The notes: a model not told the origin generated them from the letters alone. 64,000 nt of DNA from Comamonadaceae bacterium (GCA_947372865.1 CANBVJ010000011.1:1-64000), one strand, 5' to 3'. Counted from the first letter of the stretch, positions 17,129 to 26,458 are shown. Numbers and translations: made by a program.

Positions 17129-17617
17129 GTGAATATTAAAAGCCAGAAGGACTTTTTCTCCGGACTGATGTTTATGACGGTGGGGGTGACTTTTGCCTGG
17201 GGTGCCAGCGGCTACACCCTCGGTAAGGGTGCGCGGATGGGTCCCGGTTACTTTCCGCTCGTACTTGGCGTGTTGCTTGCGCTGCTAGGAGCGATGATTA
17301 CCTTCACTGCGCTGGTGGTGGAAACGATGGATGGTGAAAAGATCGGCAGCATCGCCTGGAAGCCTCTGATTTTCATTATTGCTGCCAATTTGGTGTTTGG
17401 TGCTGCCTTGGGCGGATTGCCGAGCATCGGGCTGCCGCCCATGGGCTTGATCGTGGGCATTTTTGCGCTTACTTTCATCGCCAGCAACGCAGGCGAGGAG
17501 TTCAACTTCAAGGAAGTAACTATTCTTGCCACCATTTTGGCGGTCATGAGCTATGCAGCATTTATCTTGCTGCTCAAGCTGCAGTTCCCCGTCTGGCCTG
17601 AATTTATAAAAGTCTGA
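17129..17617 (+). CDS. tctB: Tripartite tricarboxylate transporter TctB family, first copy
   Basis: A 162-residue small membrane subunit of a TctCBA carboxylate importer, with four predicted membrane segments (for example GLMFMTVGVTFAWGASGYTL). A GTG start at 17129 is preferred because GGAGAG lies just upstream and family members begin NIKSQKDFFSG; an ATG at 17078 in the same frame overlaps the gspE-like stop and would add 17 residues. The conserved GARMGPGYFPLVLG block is clear. Followed after 12 bases by tctA. No solute-binding tctC is present. Confidence 0.88.
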   Translation: MNIKSQKDFFSGLMFMTVGVTFAWGASGYTLGKGARMGPGYFPLVLGVLLALLGAMITFTALVVETMDGEKIGSIAWKPLIFIIAANLVFGAALGGLPSIGLPPMGLIVGIFALTFIASNAGEEFNFKEVTILATILAVMSYAAFILLLKLQFPVWPEFIKV

Positions 17618-17629
17618 GGAGCGCAATCC

Positions 17630-19141
17630 ATGGATTTGTTCAACAACTTGGCGCTCGGCTTTGGCGTTGCATTCACGATGCAAAACCTGATCTATGCGTT
17701 TGTGGGCTGCCTGCTGGGCACCCTTATTGGGGTCTTGCCCGGCATTGGCCCGCTGGCGACCATTGCCATGCTTTTGCCTGCGACATATTCCTTGCCACCC
17801 GTGGCGGCGCTGATCATGCTGGCTGGCATTTATTACGGCGCCCAATATGGCGGCTCGACCACTGCGATCTTGGTCAACTTACCCGGTGAGTCTTCGTCCG
17901 TGGTGACAGTGATTGACGGCTACCAGATGGCACGCCAGGGAAGAGCCGGCCCGGCGCTGGCGGCCGCTGGCCTAGGCTCATTTTTTGCGGGTTGTGTGGG
18001 CACGCTGATCCTGGCGGCCTTCGCGGCACCGTTGACTGAGCTGGCCTTCAAGTTCGGACCGGCAGAGTACTTCTCTTTGATGATTTTGGGTCTGATTGGC
18101 GCCGTAGTACTTGCTTCGGGTTCCTTGCTTAAGGCAGTGGCCATGATTGTTCTGGGTCTGCTGATGGGCATGGTTGGTACCGATGTGAACTCGGGTGTGG
18201 CACGCTTTAGCTTCGATGTGGCCGAACTGACCGACGGCATCGGCTTTATCGTGATTGCCATGGGCGTGTTCGGCTACGGCGAGATCATCAGCAACCTGTC
18301 CAAGCACGAGAGTGAGCGCGAGGTGTTTACCGCCTCCGTCTCTGGCCTGATGCCGACCAAGGAAGACTTCCGAAACATGGTTCCTGCTGTGTTGCGCGGC
18401 ACGGCCTTGGGTTCCTTGTTGGGTATTTTGCCTGGCGGCGGCGCGGTAATGGCGGCATTTGCCGCCTACACGCTGGAGAAGAAAACCAAGCTGCGCCCGG
18501 GTGAAGTGCCTTTTGGCAAGGGCAATATCCGCGGCGTGGCTGCTCCTGAGGCGGCCAACAATGCTGGCGCGCAAACCTCTTTCATCCCGCTGCTGACCTT
18601 GGGCATTCCGCCCAACGCGGTGATGGCCTTGATGGTGGGCGCGATGACCATCCACAATATCCAGCCCGGCCCGCAGGTGATGACCAGCAACCCCGAGTTG
18701 TTTTGGGGCCTGATTGCCTCCATGTGGATTGGTAACCTGATGCTGGTGGTTCTGAATCTGCCGTTGATCGGCATCTGGATCAAGTTGCTCAGCGTGCCTT
18801 ACCGCTGGCTGTTTCCGTCTATCGTCCTGTTTTGCGCTATCGGGGTGTATTCGACCAACAACACCACGTTTGACATCTGGATGGTGGGTATTTTTGGATT
18901 CATCGGCTATATCTTCATCAAGCTGGGGGCCGAACCTGCGCCACTGTTGCTAGGTTTCATCCTAGGGCCGATGATGGAAGAGTACTTGCGCCGCGCGCTT
19001 TTGCTATCGAGGGGCGATTGGAGCGTGCTTGTGACACGGCCCCTTTCGGCAAGCTTGCTCTTGGCGGCCGCCATTTTGCTGGCGGTGGTGCTGATGCCCT
19101 CGGTCAAGGCCAAACGCGAAGAAGCATTCGTCGAAGACTAA
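17630..19141 (+). CDS. tctA: Tripartite tricarboxylate transporter permease TctA, first copy
   Basis: A 503-residue large membrane subunit, about 11-12 segments, that moves citrate or other di- and tricarboxylates with sodium. Family signatures are intact: IGVLPGIGPLATIAMLLP, IYYGAQYGGSTTAIL followed by NLPGESSSVVTVIDGYQM, and the C-terminal PLLLGFILGPMMEEYLRRAL. It pairs with tctB upstream. The binding protein (TctC, Bug family) is missing locally, which is usual in Betaproteobacteria where many unlinked bug genes exist. Substrate cannot be inferred. Confidence 0.93.
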   Translation: MDLFNNLALGFGVAFTMQNLIYAFVGCLLGTLIGVLPGIGPLATIAMLLPATYSLPPVAALIMLAGIYYGAQYGGSTTAILVNLPGESSSVVTVIDGYQMARQGRAGPALAAAGLGSFFAGCVGTLILAAFAAPLTELAFKFGPAEYFSLMILGLIGAVVLASGSLLKAVAMIVLGLLMGMVGTDVNSGVARFSFDVAELTDGIGFIVIAMGVFGYGEIISNLSKHESEREVFTASVSGLMPTKEDFRNMVPAVLRGTALGSLLGILPGGGAVMAAFAAYTLEKKTKLRPGEVPFGKGNIRGVAAPEAANNAGAQTSFIPLLTLGIPPNAVMALMVGAMTIHNIQPGPQVMTSNPELFWGLIASMWIGNLMLVVLNLPLIGIWIKLLSVPYRWLFPSIVLFCAIGVYSTNNTTFDIWMVGIFGFIGYIFIKLGAEPAPLLLGFILGPMMEEYLRRALLLSRGDWSVLVTRPLSASLLLAAAILLAVVLMPSVKAKREEAFVED

Positions 19142-19157
19142 GGCGCAAGCCCACCTT

Positions 19158-19181
19158 TTCCCGGCGCGCGGGTGCCGGGAA
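19158..19181 (+). terminator. Possible terminator after tctA
   Basis: A perfect 8-bp stem (ttcccggc at 19158-19165 with gccgggaa at 19174-19181), 17 bases after the tctA stop. The following run is only ataggttttgg, so if it terminates it is weak or Rho-assisted. Confidence 0.35.
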
Positions 19182-19245
19182 TAGGTTTTGGCAATCGGAC
19201 CCATTGAATCAATCAACCCGTTGCATGGCTGAACCGCCCTAGAAT
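19181..19245 (+). promoter_or_regulatory. Candidate OxyR site and promoter of ahpC
   Basis: ATAGGTTTTGGCAAT (19181-19195) fits the OxyR half-site pattern ATAGnTnnnAnCTAT closely. After exactly 7 bases follows a weaker second half (19203-19217). A -10-like TAGAAT lies at 19240-19245, placing the -35 region right at the edge of the second half-site, as in OxyR-activated promoters. The -35 itself is poor. Confidence 0.4.
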
Positions 19246-19290
19246 TTGGCTTGTCCATTCACCGAAATCCAACTTTTAGAGGAAATCACC

Positions 19291-19854
19291 ATGTCTTTGA
19301 TCAATACCGCAGTTCAGGCTTTCAAGAACGAAGCATTTCACAACGGCAAGTTTGTCACCGTTACCAACGAGTCCATCAAGGGCAAGTGGAACGTGTTCAT
19401 TTTTATGCCTGCGGCATTTACCTTCAACTGCCCGACCGAAGTCGAAGACGCAGCCGACAACTACGCCGAATTCCAAAAAGCGGGCGCCGATGTCTACATC
19501 GTCACCACCGACACGCATTTCGCCCACAAGGTGTGGCACGAAACGTCTCCCGCCGTTGGCAAAGCCAAGTTCGCCTTGATCGGTGACCCAACCCACGCGC
19601 TGACTCGTGCATTTGACGTGCATATCGACGAAGAAGGCCTGGCATTGCGCGGCACCTTCATCATCAACCCCGAGGGTCACATCAAGACCATGGAAGTGCA
19701 TTCCAACGAAATCGCCCGTGACGTCAAGGAAACCCTGCGCAAGCTCAAGGCCGCCCAGTACACCGCCGCCCACCCCGGCCAGGTGTGCCCCGCCAAGTGG
19801 AACGAAGGCGCCAAGACCATCACCCCGTCGCTGGACCTGGTCGGCAAGATCTAA
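19291..19854 (+). CDS. ahpC: Alkyl hydroperoxide reductase subunit C (peroxiredoxin)
   Basis: A 187-residue typical 2-Cys peroxiredoxin that reduces H2O2 and organic hydroperoxides. The peroxidatic cysteine is C47 in PAAFTFNCPTE; the PxxxTxxC motif is kept although the usual FYPADFTFVCP reads FMPAAFTFNCP. The resolving cysteine is C166 in GQVCPAKW, and the C-terminal SLDLVGKI matches AhpC. The ATG follows AGAGGAAATCACC. It is followed by a terminator and then ahpF, its NADH-dependent reductase. The 63-base-plus promoter contains a candidate OxyR site. Confidence 0.95.
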   Translation: MSLINTAVQAFKNEAFHNGKFVTVTNESIKGKWNVFIFMPAAFTFNCPTEVEDAADNYAEFQKAGADVYIVTTDTHFAHKVWHETSPAVGKAKFALIGDPTHALTRAFDVHIDEEGLALRGTFIINPEGHIKTMEVHSNEIARDVKETLRKLKAAQYTAAHPGQVCPAKWNEGAKTITPSLDLVGKI

Positions 19855-19896
19855 GCCACAGGCTGACAACCGCAAGGCGCCCTAGAGCGCCTGCTG

Positions 19897-19941
19897 GCCG
19901 GACAGCGTCCTGCGATGCGCAGCGGGCCGTCCGGCTTTTTT
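19897..19941 (+). terminator. Terminator between ahpC and ahpF
   Basis: A stem of gccggac (19897-19903) with gtccggc (19929-19935), followed directly by six T (19936-19941). The loop is 25 bases and could form an additional small stem. It would make ahpC the more abundant transcript, as commonly seen. Confidence 0.7.
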
Positions 19942-20010
19942 ATGCCCAAAATCGGCGCCACTTGCGGCAAATGCGCGTAAGTTGCACCTTCAGTATCCAA
20001 AGGAACCACC

Positions 20011-21597
20011 ATGCTTGACGACACACTCCAATCCCAGCTCGCCGCTTACCTCGAACGCGTGACGCTCCCGATGGAGATCGTGGCGTCCTTGGGGGATGAC
20101 AGCAACTCTGCCGAAATGCGCGAACTGCTCGACACCATTGGGCGTCTGCGCAGCGACAAGATCAGCGTGCGCTACGACGGACAAGACGCGCGCAAGCCCT
20201 CTTTTTCGCTCAAGCGCACGGGGTCTGACACCAGCTTGCGCTTTGCCGGGCTGCCCCTGGGCCACGAATTCACCTCGCTGGTGTTGGCGCTCTTGTGGAC
20301 CGGCGGCCACCCGCCCAAGGTGGAACAAGACGTGATCGAGCAGATCAAGGCCTTGCGACCTGCGCCGGGCAGTGACTTCAATTTTGAGGTCTACATGAGC
20401 CTGACCTGCCACAACTGCCCCGACGTGGTGCAGGCCCTGAGCCTGATGGCCATTCAGAACCCCCACGTCAAGACCACGGTGATCGAAGGCGGCGCCTTCC
20501 AGGACGAGGTGAACGCCCGCGAAATCATGGCGGTGCCCAGTATTTACCTCAACGGCGCGTTGTTTGGCAACGGCCGCATGCTGGTCGAAGAAATTGTGGC
20601 CAAGCTCGACGCGGGCGCCGCTGACAAGGACGCCGCCAAGTTGTCGGCGAAAGACCCGTTTGACGTGTTGATCGTCGGCGGCGGGCCTGCGGGCGCGGCC
20701 GCTGCCGTGTACGCCGCGCGCAAAGGCATTCGCGTAGGCGTGGTGGCAGCGCGCTTTGGCGGGCAGGTGAACGACACGCTGGCGATTGAGAACTACATCT
20801 CGGTGCTGGAAACCGACGGCCCCAAGTTTGCTGCGGCCATGGAAGCCCAAACCCGCGCCTATGGCGTGGACATCATGAACCTGCAAGAGGCCGCCAAGCT
20901 GGTGCCCGCCACCCAGCCCGGCGGCTTGACCGAAGTGGTGCTGGCCAACGGTGGCAGCCTGAAAGCCAAGACCGTCATCTTGTCCACCGGCGCGCGCTGG
21001 CGCAATGTCAACGTGCCTGGAGAATCCGAGTACAAAAACAAGGGCGTGGCCTATTGCCCGCATTGCGATGGCCCCTTGTTCAAGGGCAAGCGCACGGCGG
21101 TGATCGGTGGCGGCAACTCGGGCGTCGAAGCTGCCATCGACCTGGCCGGTATCGTGGCGCACGTGACGCTGGTGGAGTTTGCCGACCAGCTCAAGGCGGA
21201 CGCGGTGTTGGTGAACAAGCTCAAGAGCCTGCCCAATGTCACCATACACGCAAACGCCCAAACGACGGAAGTCACCGGAGCCGAAGGCAAGGTCAACGGC
21301 CTGCGCTTCAAGGACCGTGCCACCGGCGCCGAGCACTTGGTGGACCTGGAAGGCGTGTTTGTGCAAATTGGCCTGATTCCCAACACCGAGTGGCTCAAAG
21401 GCACGGTTGAATTGAGCAAGTTTGGCGAAATTTTGGTGGACGCCAAGGGCCACACCAATGTGCCCGGCGTGTTTGCCGCCGGCGACTGCACCACCGTGCC
21501 TTTCAAGCAAATCGTCATTGCTGCAGGCGAGGGCGCCAAGGCGGCGCTCAGCGCCTTTGACCACCTGATCCGCTCGCCGCTGCCCGTGGCGGCTTAA
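20011..21597 (+). CDS. ahpF: Alkyl hydroperoxide reductase subunit F
   Basis: A 528-residue flavoprotein disulfide reductase that passes electrons from NADH to AhpC. The N-terminal tandem thioredoxin-like domain carries the CHNC dithiol (C133-C136) in [13 protein letters not shown]. The FAD motif [21 protein letters not shown] comes next, then the thioredoxin-reductase-like active site CPHC (C349-C352), the NAD motif [12 protein letters not shown], and a final FAD motif FAAGDCT. Full length for the family. An AAAGGAACC ribosome-binding site precedes the ATG. Confidence 0.96.
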   Translation: MLDDTLQSQLAAYLERVTLPMEIVASLGDDSNSAEMRELLDTIGRLRSDKISVRYDGQDARKPSFSLKRTGSDTSLRFAGLPLGHEFTSLVLALLWTGGHPPKVEQDVIEQIKALRPAPGSDFNFEVYMSLTCHNCPDVVQALSLMAIQNPHVKTTVIEGGAFQDEVNAREIMAVPSIYLNGALFGNGRMLVEEIVAKLDAGAADKDAAKLSAKDPFDVLIVGGGPAGAAAAVYAARKGIRVGVVAARFGGQVNDTLAIENYISVLETDGPKFAAAMEAQTRAYGVDIMNLQEAAKLVPATQPGGLTEVVLANGGSLKAKTVILSTGARWRNVNVPGESEYKNKGVAYCPHCDGPLFKGKRTAVIGGGNSGVEAAIDLAGIVAHVTLVEFADQLKADAVLVNKLKSLPNVTIHANAQTTEVTGAEGKVNGLRFKDRATGAEHLVDLEGVFVQIGLIPNTEWLKGTVELSKFGEILVDAKGHTNVPGVFAAGDCTTVPFKQIVIAAGEGAKAALSAFDHLIRSPLPVAA

Positions 21598-21608
21598 AAC
21601 CCAGACGC

Positions 21609-22463
21609 TTAGGCGAAAAGCGCTTCAAAGCCACCTTCGGGCTCGAAGCGCTTGTTGCGCCAGAACAGGCGTGAAGGGCCGGGCATGGCACGCGCGCGCA
21701 CCGAGTGCTGCGCGTCGCCGGGGTAGCAGATCACCCGTTCGCCGTCTTGGTTAAAGGCCTCGGGCATGATGACCGGGGGCGGGCGGCTGGCGGCCTCAGT
21801 CAGTGCGCTGGCCACGCTGGTGTGGCGCGAGAGCTGCGCCAAACTCATGATCTGCGGCGGAGCTAGCTCGATCTCGCGGCCCCAATATTGCTCAAGCGCG
21901 GTGCGCGGCTGCAGCCAGGCGCTCTCAGTGGCTTCGATGTTGTCGTGTGCGGCCAACTGCCCCTCGGGCATGGCGGCGATAAAAAACCGGGTGTCAAAGC
22001 GCTTGTTGGTGACCGAGGGCATAAGCGGCGTGATCCAGCGTGTCCAAGGTTGCACCGCGCTGGTGTGCAGGCGCAGTTGCTGTGCGGCAAGCCGGGCATG
22101 AAACTCTGGCGCAGTCGCAGCAGTGCTCGCCCCCGTGGCGCTGGCAAACAGCACGCCGGACTCTTCAAACGTCTCGCGCAAGGCAGCTACAAACAGGCCG
22201 CAGGCGGTGGCCTGGTCGGTGCCAGCCTCGCCCAGCGCTGCGTGCAGTTGTGCTGCGTCGCGGTCAAAGTGCGCGTGGTGGGCGGCGTCGCAGTCGGCGG
22301 CGTCGAGCTTGCCGCCCGGAAAAACATAGGCCCCGCCCAGCACGTCCGACAAGCCGTGGCGCTTGACCAAAAACACTTCCAGCCCATGGGCGCCGTCGCG
22401 CAGCATCACGACGGTGGCCGCGTCGCGCGGAGGCAGGGTGGGTATTTCGGAGTTGAGTTCCAT
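21609..22463 (-). CDS. Nudix hydrolase family protein
   Basis: A 284-residue protein with an N-terminal Nudix-like domain starting PRDAATVVMLRDG and the loop GGAYVFPGGKLDAAD, continuing to ALRETFEESGVLF, which together give the Nudix-box pattern GX5EX7REUXEEXGU with a longer insertion between the Gly and the RETFEE. The insertion and C-terminal extension resemble the NUDT19/NUDT7-like CoA diphosphatase branch, so cleavage of CoA or acyl-CoA is plausible. Start at the ATG 22463; a GTG at 22472 would add three residues. Convergent with ahpF (11-base gap). Confidence 0.8.
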   Translation of the reverse strand: MELNSEIPTLPPRDAATVVMLRDGAHGLEVFLVKRHGLSDVLGGAYVFPGGKLDAADCDAAHHAHFDRDAAQLHAALGEAGTDQATACGLFVAALRETFEESGVLFASATGASTAATAPEFHARLAAQQLRLHTSAVQPWTRWITPLMPSVTNKRFDTRFFIAAMPEGQLAAHDNIEATESAWLQPRTALEQYWGREIELAPPQIMSLAQLSRHTSVASALTEAASRPPPVIMPEAFNQDGERVICYPGDAQHSVRARAMPGPSRLFWRNKRFEPEGGFEALFA

Positions 22464-22573
22464 GCGTGTCACATTCGTTGCGTGGGTGAAAGAGGCGCTC
22501 GCTGGCGTGCAGTAGAGTCAGCCTTTAGTTTTGGTGGCTGCGGCTGCCTTTTACAACCTGATTGGAGAATTTT

Positions 22574-23482
22574 ATGGCCCTGGACTTTAAAGACCGTGTA
22601 GCAATTGTGACCGGTGCCGGTGGTGGACTTGGCCGCCTGCACGCGCTGGCGCTGGCCAAGCGCGGCGCCAAGGTGGTGGTCAATGACCTGGGCGGCGCGC
22701 GTGACGGCTCTGGCGGCTCGGTGTCGGCCGCGCAGGCGGTGGTGGCAGAGATTGAGGCCGCTGGTGGCGTGGCCATGGCCAACGGGGCGTCAGTGACCGA
22801 CTACGCGGCAGTGCAAGCCATGGTTCAAGCGGCGGTGGACGCCTGGGGCCGGGTAGATATTTTGGTGAATAACGCAGGCATCCTGCGCGACAAAAGCTTT
22901 GCCAAGATGGAGATCGACGACTTCCGCCTGGTGCTGGACGTGCACCTGATGGGCGCCGTGCATTGCACCAAGGCGGTCTGGCCGCACATGGTGGCGCAAA
23001 AATACGGCCGTATTTTGATGACCACGTCGAGCAGCGGCTTGTATGGCAACTTTGGCCAAAGCAACTATGGCGCGGCCAAGATGGCGTTGGTCGGGCTGAT
23101 GCAAACCCTGTCGATTGAGGGCGCAAAAAGCAATATCCACGTCAACTGCCTGGCGCCCACGGCCGCCACGCGCATGACCGAAGACCTGATGCCGCCCCAG
23201 ATTCTGGAAGCCCTCAAGCCCGAAGCCGTGGTGCCCGCCATGCTGGTGCTGGTGGCCCAGGACGCGCCCACCCGCACGATTTTGTGCGCAGGCGCGGGCA
23301 GCGTGGAGGCGGCACAAGTCACGCTAACCCAGGGCGTCTGGATGGGCTTGGGTAGCGACGCGCCCGAGCAACTGCAAGCGCAGTTGGCGCAGGTAAGCGA
23401 CGGCAGCCATGCCACCGTGCCCGCCAGCGGCGCCGCCCAGGGCGCCCTTGAGATTGGCCGCGCCAGCAAGCATCTGGCCTGA
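22574..23482 (+). CDS. SDR family oxidoreductase, MFE-2-like 3-hydroxyacyl-CoA dehydrogenase
   Basis: A 302-residue SDR whose N-terminal block VVNDLGGARDGSGGS matches the dehydrogenase domain of peroxisomal MFE-2 and bacterial relatives that oxidise (3R)-hydroxyacyl-CoA. Cofactor motif TGAGGGLGRLHALALA, NNAGIL, and catalytic Ser (TSSSGLYG) with YGAAKMALVGL. There is no hydratase domain, so it is the stand-alone dehydrogenase. The ATG at 22574 follows TTGGAGAAT. The last 60 residues include a variable tail ending ASKHLA. Confidence 0.85.
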   Translation: MALDFKDRVAIVTGAGGGLGRLHALALAKRGAKVVVNDLGGARDGSGGSVSAAQAVVAEIEAAGGVAMANGASVTDYAAVQAMVQAAVDAWGRVDILVNNAGILRDKSFAKMEIDDFRLVLDVHLMGAVHCTKAVWPHMVAQKYGRILMTTSSSGLYGNFGQSNYGAAKMALVGLMQTLSIEGAKSNIHVNCLAPTAATRMTEDLMPPQILEALKPEAVVPAMLVLVAQDAPTRTILCAGAGSVEAAQVTLTQGVWMGLGSDAPEQLQAQLAQVSDGSHATVPASGAAQGALEIGRASKHLA

Positions 23483-23585
23483 AGCGGTGCGCGCGTGAGG
23501 GGCGGGCGCTTGTAAAAACCCGCAAGCCCCCCACCTACACGCCACTGTGCTAAGTTCACAGCCGTTTGATGGATCGAGAGGGCCT

Positions 23586-25115
23586 ATGGGCATGACAGAA
23601 AGCAATACCGCCCTGGACGGCATAAACACGCAAAGCCTGCTGAGTATCCGCCGGGGCATTGAAAAAGAAAGCCTGCGCTGCGACCCAGACGGCGCTTTGG
23701 TACGCACGCCGCACCCGGCCGCATTGGGCTCGGCGCTGACGCACCCGCACATCACCACCGATTTCAGTGAATCCCAGGTGGAGCTGATTACCGGCGTGCA
23801 CGCGGGCGTGCAAAGCTGTATTGATGAGCTACGCCAGGTGCAAAAGTTCACTTTTCAATCTATGGGCGACGAGCTGCTGTGGGTGTCGAGCATGCCTTGC
23901 AAGCTGCCAGCGGACGATGCTATTCCGCTGGGCCAGTACGGCAGTTCCAACGTAGGCCAGGCCAAAACCGTGTACCGCAGTGGTCTGGGCTACCGCTACG
24001 GGCGGCGCATGCAAACCATCTCGGGCATCCACTACAACTGGTCCATGCCGGGCTTGTCCAGCGAAGCCTATTTCGGGCTGATTCGCAATTTCCGCCGGCA
24101 CGCGTTTTTGCTCTTGTACCTGTTTGGCGCCTCGCCCGCAGTGTGCGAGTCTTTTGTGGCTGGTCGCACCCACTCGTTGCAAGCCTTGCACCCCGGCACC
24201 ATGGGCCTGCCCTATGCCACCTCGCTGCGCATGGGCCGCCTGGGCTACCAGAGCGACGCCCAAAGCGCGCTGGCCGTGAGCTACAACAGCCTGGAAGGCT
24301 ACGCCGCGTCCCTGCACCAGGCGCTGACCGTGCCCTACGCCCCGTACGAAGCCATTGGCGTGCAGGCGCCAGACGGCCACTTTCGCCAATTGACCACCAG
24401 TTTGCTGCAGATCGAGAACGAGTTTTACGGCACCATCCGCCCCAAGCGGGTGATTTTTCAGGGCGAACGCCCCTTGCACGCGCTGCGCGAGCGCGGAGTG
24501 GAATATGTGGAAGTGCGCCTGATGGACCTCGATCCATTTGAGCCGGTCGGAATCAACGCCCGCACCCTGCGCTTTTTGGACGTGTTTTTGCTCCATTGCC
24601 TGAGCCAGCCAAGTCCCGACGATTCGCCGCAAGAGATTGCCGCCATGGCGCGCAACCAGCAGTGCGTGGCCGAACGCGGGCGTGAGCCCGGGCTGCAGTT
24701 GCAGCGCGGCGACGCCCAGGCGGCGCTGACCGACTGGGGTCTGGATTTGGTGCGCCAATTCGCGCCCCTGGCCAGCGCGCTGGACGCAGCGCACGCTTGC
24801 ACCGACTACACCAAGGCGATAGCGCACGCCGAACACGCCTTGCACCACCCTGAGACGCTGCCCTCGGCGCGCGTCTTGCGGTCCATGGCGCAAGATTTTG
24901 GCGGATCGTTTTCTGCTTTTGCCAAGGCGCACTCTGCGCAAACCAAGGCGCAAGAACTGTCCGAACCGCTGCAGGCGCACGAGCTGGCCCACTTCCAGCA
25001 GCTGGCCGAGGCTTCTTTGGCCCAGCAGCATGCGATCGAGGCCGCCGACAGCCTGCCCTTTGACCGCTACCTGGCGCAGTACCTGTCGCCGGATCGGCTG
25101 GGGCGCGCGGCCTGA
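23586..25115 (+). CDS. gshA: Glutamate-cysteine ligase
   Basis: A 509-residue gamma-glutamylcysteine synthetase, first enzyme of glutathione synthesis, of the E. coli-type family. Motifs: IRRGIEKESLRCDPDGAL, ALTHPHITTDFSESQVELIT, MGDELLWVSSMPCKLP, YGSSNVGQAKTVYRSGL and RYGRRMQTISGIHYNWS. The start 23586 is suggested by GAGAGG a few bases upstream; a second ATG at 23592 and a GTG at 23547 are alternatives. GSH made here would serve the neighbouring frmA and the GST at 37.5 kb. Confidence 0.95.
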   Translation: MGMTESNTALDGINTQSLLSIRRGIEKESLRCDPDGALVRTPHPAALGSALTHPHITTDFSESQVELITGVHAGVQSCIDELRQVQKFTFQSMGDELLWVSSMPCKLPADDAIPLGQYGSSNVGQAKTVYRSGLGYRYGRRMQTISGIHYNWSMPGLSSEAYFGLIRNFRRHAFLLLYLFGASPAVCESFVAGRTHSLQALHPGTMGLPYATSLRMGRLGYQSDAQSALAVSYNSLEGYAASLHQALTVPYAPYEAIGVQAPDGHFRQLTTSLLQIENEFYGTIRPKRVIFQGERPLHALRERGVEYVEVRLMDLDPFEPVGINARTLRFLDVFLLHCLSQPSPDDSPQEIAAMARNQQCVAERGREPGLQLQRGDAQAALTDWGLDLVRQFAPLASALDAAHACTDYTKAIAHAEHALHHPETLPSARVLRSMAQDFGGSFSAFAKAHSAQTKAQELSEPLQAHELAHFQQLAEASLAQQHAIEAADSLPFDRYLAQYLSPDRLGRAA

Positions 25116-25246
25116 GCCTGCACGTTTTCGGGCGGAAGGCTGCGATTGGCGGCGGTGGGATGCCCGTTTTGCGTCATGCGCCGGGGCGTGGACGTAAAGT
25201 GCCGGACAATCGGGGGCCCTGACACCGATTGAAAGAATAAAAATAT

Positions 25247-26233
25247 ATGGCGATCCAATGGTTTCCCGGCCACATGCACCTCACGCGCAAGGCCATTGGC
25301 GAGCGCATCAAAGACATTGACGTGGTGATCGAGCTGCTCGACGCCCGCCTGCCCGGCTCCAGCGCCAACCCCATGCTGGCCGAGATCACCAGTGGCAAGC
25401 CCGCGCTCAAGGTGCTCAACAAACAAGACCTGGCCGACCCGGCGCGCACCGAACAGTGGCTGGCGCACTACAACGCACTGCCCGGCGTGCGCGCCCTGGG
25501 GCTTGATGCCAGCATGAGTACGCCCGCCCGCGCGCTGGTGGCCGCCTGCCACACCCTGGCGCCCAACCGTGGCGGCATGGCCAAACCCATGCGGGTGCTG
25601 ATTTGCGGCATTCCCAATGTGGGCAAGTCCACGCTGATCAACACCTTGAAGGGCAAGCGCTCCGCCAAAACGGGCGACGAGGCGGGCGTCACCAAAATCG
25701 AGCAACGCATCACCATTGCCGACGACTTTTACCTTTACGACACGCCTGGCGTGCTGTGGCCGCGCATCATCGTGGCCAAGAGCGGCTACAACCTGGCCGC
25801 CAGTGGCGCTATCGGCCGCAATGCGTTTAACGAAGAAGAAGTGGCGCTGGAGTTGCTGGACTACCTGCGCCAGCACTACGCCCACGAGATTGAGACCCGC
25901 TACAAGCTAGAAGGTGTGGCTGCCATGAGCGACGAAGACATTCTGGTCGCTATTGGCAAAAAGCGTGGCGCTTTGCAGTCAGGCGGACGCATCAATTTGC
26001 AAAAAGCGGCCGAAATTGCGATTTACGACTTTCGCGCTTGCAGCCTAGGCCGCGTGACGCTGGAAACGCCCGAACAATTTACCCAGTGGCTGGCCGTGGG
26101 CCAAAAGATCGACGCCGAGCGGCAAATCAAGAAAGACGACATTGAACACAGCCGCCTGGTGCGCCTGAAAAAGATCGCACGCCCGGCCACGCGCGCCGAA
26201 CGCGATGCGCAGGAAGACAAGCACGGCGACTAA
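25247..26233 (+). CDS. rbgA: Ribosome biogenesis GTPase RbgA/YlqF
   Basis: A 328-residue circularly permuted GTPase that helps late 50S subunit assembly. The motif order is permuted: G4 NKQDLAD comes first, then G1 GIPNVGKST and the G3-type DTPGVLWPR. The N-terminus IQWFPGHMHLTRKAI is diagnostic. The C-terminal domain ends with a basic tail. It starts 131 bases after gshA and appears to be transcribed on its own. Confidence 0.94.
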   Translation: MAIQWFPGHMHLTRKAIGERIKDIDVVIELLDARLPGSSANPMLAEITSGKPALKVLNKQDLADPARTEQWLAHYNALPGVRALGLDASMSTPARALVAACHTLAPNRGGMAKPMRVLICGIPNVGKSTLINTLKGKRSAKTGDEAGVTKIEQRITIADDFYLYDTPGVLWPRIIVAKSGYNLAASGAIGRNAFNEEEVALELLDYLRQHYAHEIETRYKLEGVAAMSDEDILVAIGKKRGALQSGGRINLQKAAEIAIYDFRACSLGRVTLETPEQFTQWLAVGQKIDAERQIKKDDIEHSRLVRLKKIARPATRAERDAQEDKHGD

Positions 26234-26281
26234 GGCGGGAGCCTCCGGGCGGGCCTTGGGGTGTGGACGGGCCCTAAGCGC

Positions 26282-26458
26282 CTAAGCGACAAATTGGGTA
26301 TACAAATAACCCAAGCCGACAAGCAGGCACACGGCCAGAATGGCGACAACCCAGCGGCGGCCCATGCGGTCCAACTTTTCGTCGCTCATCAGGGGCGCGG
26401 GGCTGCCTTTGAGTTTCATTTTTCTTCGCAGGAGGACTTGTGTAACAACGGGTAGCAT
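26282..26458 (-). CDS. Small single-span membrane protein (58 residues)
   Basis: An open frame of 58 codons from ATG 26458, preceded by AGGAAAAACC as a ribosome-binding site; an internal ATG at 26419 would give 45 residues. The C-terminal part RRWVVAILAVCLLVGLGYLY is one predicted membrane segment preceded by basic residues, with a short exposed end TQFVA. It lies 55 bases downstream of frmA on the same strand and may share its transcript. Homologues were not recognised; similar tiny unannotated proteins are common. Confidence 0.55.
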   Translation of the reverse strand: MLPVVTQVLLRRKMKLKGSPAPLMSDEKLDRMGRRWVVAILAVCLLVGLGYLYTQFVA

